Below, in pieces: positions 13,201 through 25,200 of a stretch of 64,000 nt of DNA. The position numbers and the translations under genes are program-made. The DNA is taken from the NCBI GenBank assembly GCA_002633005.1, contig NMRA01000205.1, forward strand, positions 297,273-361,272. The letters are read 5' to 3'. Every line of letters starts with the position of its first letter. Position 1 is the stretch's first letter. The notes under the pieces are model-generated. The model was not told where the DNA came from and ran no database searches. It worked only from the letters and a program-made list of their open reading frames with translations. The DNA is from Phoronis australis (Eukaryota; Phoronida; Phoronidae).

Positions 13201-16200
13201 ACATTATGGTTTTTTCATGCTTTTTTTAACACAATGACTATTTGATATAAACTTAAAAATTGATTTGTCCATAACTCTGTGTTTTACCTAGGACGTGCCG
13301 TACCTTGATGTCGACAGCTATCTTCACCTTCAGGATCAAGACACCATGTCAGCATGTAGCTCTGTGTCTACAGTTAGTATTAGAAATTGTAGAGTGATTA
13401 TGGCGGTATTGGTCAACATTAAGCCTTCTCATGATATTTATTTCTTGATTAAATAGTCATTCATTCGTTGTAGTATGGTCATGAAAAATGTGTTATTAAT
13501 TGATAAATTTTGATATTTGCTGCTCGTTACACGAATCTATTCATCTTCAGTGATAGTTATTTGTCTAACTGATTTTCATTGTAGTACGTTGTAGTGACAC
13601 TGCTGGACATTCAAAAAGTGTAGCTACCAAAGAAAGTGCCCTCTTTTTATTATCTGACTTAGGAACCAGAAAGCCATTCAGCTTCTGTTTAGTAGAGGTT
13701 TCTTGTGACTACATGAATATCTCAATCTCAATATGGCGTGGCAAATGTGTTGCAAACATTTAAGTCTTGCCAGCACACCATCTGTTGGCCACTTGTGACT
13801 GTCTTGAAGTAATTTTTTATACCAGTTTGAACTGTTGTAGTAGCGCCACCTTGTAGGTTTCAAACACCTCTGTGTCATTCTAATGATGTTAAATGTATTT
13901 TAGACATCTCAGTCTCCTGATACCGCAGTGAAGGACGTTGCAAATGTACCTTCACGGAAACTTACAAATGGGACAAACAGTCAAGACAACCGAGGCATGT
14001 CATCGAATTTTAAGGCCGACGACATTGTCATTCCAAATTTTGACGAAAGCTTCGAAGTTGAGCGCATAAATACAAGACACCACAAGAAAAAGAAAAAGCG
14101 CAAAAAGCCACGAGCAGTCAGCATTGACAGCAACCACAGCGCCATCTCTGGAGGCACAGAAATGTCACAGAGTGAGAAGAAGGAGGCAATGCTACCTACT
14201 CCTGCGCAGTTGTCTGAGGAGTCATCAGACATGTCCAGAAAGGTGGACAGTGTTGAGTCGGCCGACATATCCAGAAAGTTGGACAGCGTTGAGTCGGCCG
14301 GCATGTCCAGAAAGGTGGACAACGTTGAATCGGCCGACATGCCCAGAAAGTTGGACAGTGAAGAATGGACGACAGGTTCCTCATATTTAATCTCTGATAC
14401 ACACCAGGGTAATGGAAATTATACCGGTCAGTGCCGTGTTACGAAAAACGAGAGTGACTGCATGAACAACATCAGTGAAATAACCACTATGTTGTCTATG
14501 GAACAAGCGGAAACAAAAGAGCATCCGTACGGTGCTATGTGGGATGCGGAACCAACACTGTATGATTCTCCTGAACATTGTTCAGGGAAGGCTTTACTTT
14601 CTAACCCACGGTCTTTAGACAATGGTGAGGAGTCTAGCGACTTCTGTTACATTGACGACTTTGATCATACATTAAGGGAGAGTGAGGTCAACGCTGCCAG
14701 TGGTGCAAGCGGTACGGAAGAGAGTTGGGATGCCGGTGTGGGTGATGAGGCTAAGCAAGAAGGTTCTCACGGCGTCGTGGACTTAGTGGAGCCCTGTGAT
14801 TCACCCACAAAAAGTGCCTTGGTGCCAACCAACAAATTTTGGGAAAAAGATATTCAGTAAGTTATGCATATCTGATATTTAAATCCTGAAGCAGCCGCTG
14901 TTAGGTTAGGAAGTAGACTGTAGTGAACAGAAGCACTGCACTCAACAGATGGCACGTTTTCTTGAGTTAGGATCGACGAATGTTAACAACTATACATCGC
15001 CCATTCGTGGCATACTTTTTCAACTTTTCCTATGTCCTCATGTCTGCGTTGCAATGGGCGGGGCAGTAGAAACTTGACGTACAGCCAGGGGCATGGAAAT
15101 GAGGCTGAAAAAGTGTGTAGCAGATGCAGAGCACTTGATAAATATCAGTTTCGAAATTGCTATTTCATTTATTTTCACTACTTCAAAACGAAATTCAGCC
15201 AACATTGTGATAAAAGTTTCACTCAACTACCAAATAATTCTGGCACGAAGATTTTTCAAGTTTCAGAGAGAGAAACACTTTTATTTATTTACATAGTACA
15301 ATGATTAAATAATTCGATTTCAATTAGAAGGGTTTCTAATGGTTATTGACCGCTAATAAGAAGGTCTCCTGTACAAAATAAATAAATGGAAAAGCAAAAA
15401 TCAGTAGGAATAGGTGAGGAGGGTGTGATAGAGTTCTGTTGTTTGTGATGCAGACTTGGGTACAAGAGTAATCAGATGAGAGCAGAAGGGTTCTTTTTCA
15501 ATGAAAATTTTGAACCTTTCATAGACGACAATCTTCTCAAACTTCAGGTGCATTCTGCTGCCATATAGTTACATAGTTGGGAATGCTTCTCCGGTACCGT
15601 AGACGTCCTGATGTTGCAGGTTTCCATTTGTATATTTTCAGTGTTATGTCAATGTATTTTTAGGGTAGACAACAATCTGTTGCTGACTTTGATGTTAGAG
15701 GTCTTTGATAGTGAGGAAGAGCAGTTTCATAAGGTAGGAGTTGTGTCATCTTACTTTAGTAAGTGAAGGTGAGATAGCCTGGACATGCACGTATCTTGAA
15801 GGTTCATAGAATGACGTAGGGGGTACTTCATATACTGATATTCGGAAATACAAAAGTGGCCGTACCGACCCAAAACCTTCTCCCTGTATGACTGTAACAT
15901 AGTAATTTGAAGTAATCGATATCAAATACAGCAAGCCTGCATCTGTTTTTTTTTTTGTTTGATCGGCCGACTTCGGACTTGGGAAATCAGAAGACAAACG
16001 CTCAAAAAGTAGTTCGCCATTTCGCTTTTGTTGTAATAGCTATGCTTGTGTTATATTGCATTGCATAAATTCCTTTCGTCCTTCATCATGCAAGCCAGCG
16101 GCCCATTCCAAGAAAGTGACTTAAGTTCATTTTTGACTTAAGTCTAAGATTTGTCTCAACTTCAAAACTTTCTCATCTGGGAATTTAGTCAAACTTAAGA

Positions 16201-19200
16201 CAAAGCTTAGTCAAAAATTTACGTCAAACAGAAGATCTTTTTCTTGGAATGGACTTAAGACAAATTGAAGTTTTATCTTAAAATAGACTTAGATTTAAGA
16301 TTATCTTAACCAAGTCAGTTTTCTTGGAAAGAGTCCCAGCGTTGCTTTTGGACCTCGGGCAGGGAAAACTGTTCCTTCCATTAGAGCATTTCCTCCCACC
16401 ACATTGCAAGTTTGCATGTTCAGTTCTGTGTCATGATGGTTAGACATTAAGTTCTTGGTTTAAGCAAGAACATTGGCTGTGTGAATGCAACTCATTGGTA
16501 AATTTTTGTTCTCTAAAACGTTGCGTATAGATCATGTGACTGTACACAGTAACGTGTAACCATACAGAAGTTCCTGGCACAAAGTTTTAGCTCTGAAATT
16601 TGGACTGCGGATATTCAGATAAGATTTCAGTGTAATAGATGATTTTTGAGTCTTGTTTTTATCCTGACATTGTAGATGTACGAGACCACCTTGGGTCACT
16701 CAGAGGGGAACGTTATCCCAATTCGCGTCATATTCACCGATCGTAATGTATACCTGCTCAGACACACACATAAACTCGTCAAGCACGCTGTGATTAGCTA
16801 CACTGAGATTGACTATGTGTCGGTGAGTACCTACAAACTATGTGTGTGGTCATTTGGTAACTGTGTTGCAATTATGATGATGATAATACTTAGGATTATG
16901 TAAGACCATATAAAAATGTCCAAATTTGGCTAACTTCAGATTATCATAGCTGGTCAGACTCATGTGAAACATTCACTAGACCATACTTTGTGCGCTGTTG
17001 GCCAAATCGCTATTAGGAATTGTTTTCAAAATAATCAATTTTGCATGAGGAGCTTTCAAAATAAAGAACTTTTATGATTCTTGTAAAAAAATGTAAAGCT
17101 GCATGAAACAAAAGTGAATATTTAGAAAACTGGTGCATCTTTGAGATTTCATCTTGAGTACTTGCATCTAATGAATTTTTTCATGACCGTTGTTTTGATT
17201 TTGATTTCAATGGGGTAAATTTTACTACGAAGACATGATCATGTGACCCAATCATTGGCTCATTCATTTTCTACGGTCATTCTGCTTCCAGAAAATATAG
17301 TTTTGTAGTTACTTGGCTAAATACAAAAAATTGTTGATAAGGTCCTACACAACCTTCTTAAATGTTTTACCTAAGAGCGCTTACGACTTCCGGCCTTTTT
17401 GCAATTATGCGCTTATGAACTGAAAACACCCATGGCGGATAATGTCTTTCATTGAGATGATTGTGTTGAACAGAGCTAAGGTAGTCCTAAGTAGACAACA
17501 AACTTACTGACCTTGTAATTTAAAGCCTTGAACATTCCTTGTTGTCATCAACCTCGGAATGCTCTTTTGTTTGCAGCTTAGTCTTGGTCTCCAGATGGTG
17601 CAGATAGTATGTACAAACAGACGGAAACAGTTCTGGCTGACAACTGGCAGTGAGACTCTCACCAAGTGAGTTGGTAACAAATGTTACAGTGCGTTTTGGT
17701 ATGGTAGTTATTAACATTTACTCTGTTGACACGGAAGATTTTAAATCGATTTGAAATCGGTTTGTGATTCCTGGAGAATCGTGTCCAAATGTAAGCAGTT
17801 TATTATGAATTGACTCTACTTGAACCCGTTCATGGGATGGTTTTAAATCAATTTAATGCAAATCAATTTGTACCTATGGAGTGTGAGCATACAGTTGAAT
17901 GTGACTCAGATAGGGGATGTGACTTGCTTCTGCTCATGTGCTGATCTATGCTCCTTCTACAACGTTGTCCAAGATTTCACACTTGATTTGATTTGACCAC
18001 TTTGTTACCTTGCTTTCATCATCATCAGATTGCGTGAAGAGCGTAAACTTTAAAAAACAGTAGGAAAACACTTGTGAACAATTTTCAGTTTTTAAACAAA
18101 TTTTTGACAGGTTGGGCATGCACTGTATTCTTTTTTTTTTTTTTTGATGGCGCAGCATCTAAACAAATTTGATCTTTGAAGTGTAAACAGAAAGAGGAAT
18201 AAGCCAAGAGATCTAAATTGAATCAGAATGAATCGATTCCAAAGTTCAGTGGAAACTGGGTATTTGGGTTGGTAGATATTAAGTGTTTGTTGTGAGTTTT
18301 CTCACAGGAAATATGCTTTGCATGGTTTGTGTTGTAAAGGTGCCATGAACCAACGTTTTTTTGTGCAAAGTAATTAAGAAATTACTTGTAGTGATTGTGA
18401 GTGGCTTGGATGCAGGGATCCCTTACATAAAATATCTATTCTCCACCAGGCATATGGTTGAAGAGTTACGCATTGCCATGAGGCTCAATGGCTGCCATCT
18501 GCCAGAGAGTAACATCTTGACTGATGCTACTACACAGAGGATAGCCCTGACCAAGTGGGCATCAAAGCTGTGCAGGACCAAGGTGAGGGCATCAGCACTC
18601 CCTGGACAAGGTCCACATGCAATTTTGCAACAAGGGTGAAGTGTTGAAAAAGCAAACTGGCTACAAACTTAAGCCTCATTAGGTTTTTATGAAATCCCCA
18701 CACAGAATCTTTTCAGATCATGTTAAATTGTATCTGATGACCTTGCAGTGGAGAATCCAATTACTAATGAAGCAATTGTTGTAACTACAATCGTTCATTA
18801 GGCCACTTGACTGCATAAAAATTTGAGTGTTAACAGCCCATAGTCTACTTAATTTATCGATGTTCATGGATTGCAAAAAGTTATGGTTTCGATTTCCAGT
18901 CAGTACTCAGATATTTTCAGATTTATTTTAGTTCACATGATGGGATCAAGAAATGGCTTGCAAGAGACTAATAATTCTTGCTTGTGCTCTGTAAAGTTAA
19001 TTTCTTCAATAAAACCAGTTTATGCTGGCGGATGCGACTTTACAGATACAAATAACAGGGCCTGAGGTCTGATCTTTGTACTCAAAATCAAATTTTAAAT
19101 TATCTTCAACATTTTCTGTACAGTTCTACATTACAAACTCGAGATTAGACCCTGGGCCCTGGTGGTACATTAAGCAACTATGTCGACAAAGCAAAATCAA

Positions 19201-22200
19201 CAAAAGGGTGCTTGACATGGCTACAACTTTCTGTCAAAAAATATTTTATTTAGACCCCTTCACATTCCTTTTTTACTTTATTTGAGTGACTTAAAAGTGA
19301 ATATTGAATGAGGCCTTTTACTTTCATAGAATCAGTCTCATAATATCCCTTTCTCTGGAGGCATTTCATTTCCATTGCCAAAACGAACAGCTAAGTCATG
19401 AGCAACTCAAGAAAACGCTTCAGAGATTATTTGGGTTTTCCAACCCTAAAATTCCAAGTTCGAAAATGACACAATGTACACATTGCCTATGACTTTAGTT
19501 ACAAATGGATTCCATTATGGCAAGGAATAGAATGAGACGGATTTTATGAAAGTAAAAAGTCTAATTCAATTTTTGTTCTCTTCAGCCTGATAACCAAAGC
19601 AAAATACTGCTTTACATCGCGTTATTACTCGAGACCAGTCTCTGTAAGTCGTTTTATTTACCGAAAGCACTGAGGTAGTCTGCGTGGCAACTAGATGTCT
19701 TGTCTAGTGTTAAATTACAGAGCCAGCCCATTTCCAGTCATGAAATCACTTGTAATCGTATGATTTGTGTCGTGACCTATTACCACCGTCTTTTCTCATG
19801 TTTAGTTTATTGAGATTTTGTGTTCTAGCTGTCTCGCAAGGATGTGCAATGCCTCCTGCTGTGTTATTGGGAGGACCGCTCGCCAGGGACCAACATATTT
19901 AAGGTGAAGAGCCACAAGGAGGGCACTCTACTATACAAGTTACAGTCGGGCTACATTGGGCTGTTGTCATGGAAACCAGGCTATTTTGTGCTGAGGTAAT
20001 AACCAAATGATCAGATGCTCAGCAACTTGTAGTTTTTGAAATTTCCGGCAAGTGTTCATCTGGTGTTTTTTTCTTTTGACGTTTATTTATTATAACGAAT
20101 AGGCAATCTTTTCATTGATGAGTAACTGCTGGAAATGTCCCACAGTGATCAGTGTATCATGCCTGAAACAATGGTTGTCCACCCACTAGGGATCTTATTT
20201 GGTCTTGCTGCTACGTGGAGGTTCCCCTAGTCACTAGGCTGTCACAAAGTGCTTGTTTGAGTAGGCATTCTTTGACTTGTCGATGATTCTGTGAGTAAGA
20301 AGTCTGGTGGTGAGTGAAAAAAAATGTGACCTGCTCTGACAGTGCAGTGATGTGCGATTATGGTGTTGACCAGTCTAGCTACAGGTGATCTTTCTAGGTA
20401 GCTGCCTTAAGCTGTTGTTTTTTATTCTAAATCCCATCGGATCATTTTCGCACGTTTCATGTGGCATAGGCATTAACAGAGCATAATTGTTACGTTTCAA
20501 TCCATGTACCGTGCACACTTGGAAATCCTTGTAATAAATCAATATTAGGATGGCTATTTCTATTAGTTTCAGTCTCCATGATTAAAAGCTAGACATTCCT
20601 TTTGGTCTTAGTTGTTGCCCCAACAGATATTTCCAGTTTGTGTAACACCTTTTCACAATGGCGTGTGCTTTCTATTCTCCCAGTGGTGGGGTTCTGTACC
20701 TCTATGAGCATAAAGATGAACAAAACACTCCACTGAGGAGCATTCAGATAGGAAGTGACGAGTGCGGCGGATGTCGACGCAGCAAGACCAGCGACCGCGA
20801 GCACAGTCTTGAGATCATCTTGTCCAACGGCTCTGTCCTACATTTGTCGGCGGCTTCCAATGAAGAATCCAATGAATGGCTCCAATGTCTGTGTCAGGCA
20901 GTCTCTGAAGGACAGACGGTGAGGAAATCTGTGTTTTATGTGGAAAGTGGTCATATAGGTCGTCTATCTTGGTCATAAACTGCTGCTTGACAGCACAACT
21001 GTAGCTGTGTTGATTTCAGTTAACTGTTGATGTTAGAATTGTTATGGTGTAACCTAAGAGGTGAGCATTTTTGAAGCTGAATGTTTCCTTCAGCTGCTGA
21101 GAGGAATGTGCAAGGTTGAATAGGGTTTATCAATTATTAGAGCTCTGTGAGGTCGTAATAAATTTGCATGCCTATCAACAATGGCTCAGTAATCAGGCAA
21201 CATGAGAAACGTGTTTAAACATTAATGTGTAGAGTGGCAAATGCCATGCAATCACCCCTTTGATATGGTTTATGTTTATGAACTATATTTCAGATTCATT
21301 GTGGGATGTCACACTTTTCGTCCCCATTGGTATGTCGTGGGAAATCACTTAATATGCATTAGTCAGGGCTTGGAATGACCCATGACAGAAAAGAGGAAAT
21401 TGTTACCACCCTAACTACACATTTCAATCTAAATCTTAAATAATGAAGATGATGAAAAAATTGCAGCATGAGTGGCAGTAGCTTATTCTTGATTTGCTGT
21501 AGGGAGACCTATAAATTAAATTATTTTCAATTCTTATAATTATGATACAAAATTACAAAAACACAAAAAATTGTACATCGATCCAAAGATTATCTGGAAA
21601 GCCCGAAATACATACACAAATTTCACAATTTAATTCCAAAAAATTTAATTCCAACGCAAATGTGAACAAGTGGAGACGAAAACCTGTGGCTCATACCCAA
21701 CTGCATGGAAAAATGAAAGTCAAAAACACACTTTAACTATAGAATGCATCAACCACAATCCTAAGTTGGCCAAACTTTTCAGTTTCAAATAATAATTACG
21801 GAGTTAATTGTTCATAAGCCATGCTGGTGTAGAAGAAACTATGTGACATAAGAAATAACTACCAGGACTGAAAATAGGCTGGTGGAATTTGTAAACAATG
21901 GCTCAGACCAATCAGATCATTCAGAATTTGTCACGTGATCACTTCTCTCGACTGCAAAACTCGAGTCACAAAATAGAACACAAAAAATGTCAAAATAAAT
22001 TGAAATACATAAACGGCAATTTAAAACACATTTGCAGTAACGAAAATAGCGCTTTGTATCCCGTTTCGGCGGCACGTAGAAAATCGCACTCGGAAGGTCA
22101 GGCCTAGCACTAGCAGCCAACGGCAACGGGCGTGCATGTGGGATCAAACAAAAGAATTTCATACATCACTCACATGCCACGATTCCAATCCAACGAATAA

Positions 22201-25200
22201 CCTGTTACAGTTGAATTTCATTTCAGGAAGTGTTGTTATTTCTAGCATTTCATCATTTTCAGTCGGTCCTCCGATTTCTCCTTAGTCAACTCGGCCAAGC
22301 GCTCCGTAATTGTTCCTCTCTCAAAGTTAATACAGAGCACAAACCTGGACTTATGTTGTTTGTNGTAGTTTTTGAAATTTCCGGCAAGTGTTTGTCTGGT
22401 GTTTTTTTTTTGACGTTTATTTATTATAACGAATAGGCAATCTTTTCATTGATGAGTAACTGCTGGAAAATGTCCCACAGTGATCAGTGTATCATGCCTG
22501 AAACAATGGTTGTCCACCCACTAGGGATCTTATTTGGTCTTGCTGCTACGTGGAGGTTCCCCTAGTCACTAGGCTGTCACAAAGTGCTTGTTTGAGTAGG
22601 CATTCTTTGACTTGTCGATGATTCTGTGAGTAAGAAGTCTGGTGGTGAGTGAAAAAAAATGTGACCTGCTCTGACAGTGCAGTGATGTGCGATTATGGTG
22701 TTGACCAGTCTAGCTACAGGTGATCTTTCTAGGTAGCTGCCTTAAGCTGTTGTTTTTTATTCTAAATCCCATCGGATCATTTTCGCACGTTTCATGTGGC
22801 ATAGGCATTAACAGAGCATAATTGTTACGTTTCAATCCATGTACCGTGCACACTTGGAAATCCTTGTAATAAATCAATATTAGGATGGCTATTTCTATTA
22901 GTTTCAGTCTCCATGATTAAAAGCTAGACATTCCTTTTGGTCTTAGTTGTTGCCCCAACAGATATTTCCAGTTTGTGTAACACCTTTTCACAATGGCGTG
23001 TGCTTTCTATTCTCCCAGTGGTGGGGTTCTGTACCTCTATGAGCATAAAGATGAACAAAACACTCCACTGAGGAGCATTCAGATAGGAAGTGACGAGTGC
23101 GGCGGATGTCGACGCAGCAAGACCAGCGACCGCGAGCACAGTCTTGAGATCATCTTGTCCAACGGCTCTGTCCTACATTTGTCGGCGGCTTCCAATGAAG
23201 AATCCAATGAATGGCTCCAATGTCTGTGTCAGGCAGTCTCAGAAGGACAGACGGTGAGGAAATCTGTGTTTTATGTGGAAACTGGTCATATAGGTCGTCT
23301 ATCTTGGTCATAAACTGCTGCTTGACAGCACGACTGTAGCTGTGTTGATTTCAGTTAACTGTTGATGTTAGAATTGTTATGGTGTAACCTAAGAGGTGAG
23401 CATTTTTGAAGCTGAATGTTTCCTTCAGCTACTGAGAGGAATGTGCAAGGTTGAATACGGTTCATCAATTATTAGAGCTCTGTGAAGTATTACCTTGCAT
23501 GCCTATCAACAATGGCTCAGTAATCAGGCAACATGAGAAACGTGTTTAAACATTAATGTGTTGAGTGGCAAATGCCATGCAATCACCCCTTTGATATGGT
23601 GTATGTTTATGAACTATATTTCAGATTAATTGTGGGATGTCACACTTTTCGTCCCTATTGGTATGTCGTGGGAATCACTTAATATGCATTAGTCAGGGCT
23701 TAGAATGACCCGTGACAAAAAAGAGGAAATTTTTACCGCCCTAACTACACATTTCAATCTAAACTAAACCTCAACAGATCGAAAGTAAACATTATTATCA
23801 CAAGATGCCCTTTTACAGTGTCGTGTTGGCAAAACGCACTCATCTTAAGCAGTACCTGACATCTATTTCAGCAACAACAATGAAGGCAATTAGATGCAAC
23901 AAAAGATATTCTTTAAAATTAAATAATAAAGATAATGATGAAAAATTTGCAGTATGAGTGGCAGTAGCTTATTCTTGATTTGCTGCAGGGAGACCTATAA
24001 ATTAAATTATTTTCAATTCTTATAATTACGATACAAAATTACAAAAACAAAAAAATGTACTTCGATCCAAAGATTATCTGGAAAGCCTGAAATACATATA
24101 CATTTAATTCCAAAAAATTTAATTCCAACGCAAATGTAAACAAGTCGAGACGAAAACCTGTGGCTCATACCCAACTGCATGGAAAAATGAAAGTCAAAAA
24201 CACACTTTAACTATAGAATGCATCAACCACAATCCTAAGTTGGCCAAACTTTTCAGTTTCAAATAGTAATTACAGGAGTTAATTGTTCATAAGCCACGCT
24301 GGTGTAGAAGAAACTACATGACATAAGAAATAACTACCAGGACTGAAAATAGGCTGGCGGAATTTGTAAACAATGGCTCAGACTAATCAGATCATTAAGA
24401 ATTTGTCACGTGATCACTTCCCTCGACTGCAAATTTCGAGTGACAAAATAGAACACGAAAAATGTCAAAATATATTGAAATACATAAACGGCAATTTAAA
24501 ACACATTTGCAGTAGCGAAAATAGCACTTTGTATCCTGTGTCGGGGGCACGTAGAAAATCGCACTCAGAAGGTCAGGCCTAGCAATAGCAGCCAACGGCA
24601 ACGGGCGTGCATGTGGGATCAAACAAAAGAATTTCATACATCACTCACATGCCACGATTTCAATCCAACGAATAACCAGTTACAGTCGAATTTCATTTCA
24701 GGAAGCGTTGTTATTTCTAGCATTTCATCATTTTCAGTCGGTCCTCCGATTTCACCTTAGTCGACTCGGCCAAGCGCTCCGTAATTGTTCCTCTCTCAAA
24801 GTTAATACAGAGCACAAACCTGGACTTATGTTGTTTGTGAAGACATTCGTTTCTTTTATCCACTTTTTCCACGAAATATTCAGTCCACTCCATGATCCAT
24901 GCATTTTTGACAGCAGAATCGCACTATTTGTCGCCGCGACTTTATACCAAATGCAGACGCCATTGATGAACCACGCTATCCCAGGCACAGGTGCTTGAAT
25001 TTATTAGTTACTCGTTTGTCGCTGACGTCACTCACTACTTAGAAAACATGTTTCTTATTATGTGGTTATGAGTCATTGGGATATTCGAGCGCCTGTAATC
25101 TGCAAGTACAGTTTTCATTCTTCCGAAACACAAAGAGCAGTTTCCGCTTTTCGAGTCTTCGGCAACGCCGCGGTGAGAAACCAATTTGCAGCGATAATTT

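Noticed and set aside
13981-14402. Long antisense and out-of-frame open frames across the PLEKHM2 central exon
   Set aside because: They arise because a 36-bp repeat is a multiple of three and so stays open in several frames. They match nothing and have no splice support.
20589-20804. Antisense open frame opposite the PH exon (also at 22924-23139)
   Set aside because: It is a shadow of the coding exon and is duplicated only because the exon is duplicated.
21930-21940. CLEAR-like GTCACGTGATC in a PLEKHM2 intron, also in the duplicate copy
   Set aside because: It lies deep in an intron far from the promoter, so I do not count it as evidence of TFEB control, although PLEKHM2 acts at lysosomes.
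20029-24838. True biological tandem duplication of the PH exon
   Set aside because: The junction is a single N, the copies begin and end exactly at the N, and including both exons would break the frame. An assembly or haplotype artefact explains it better.
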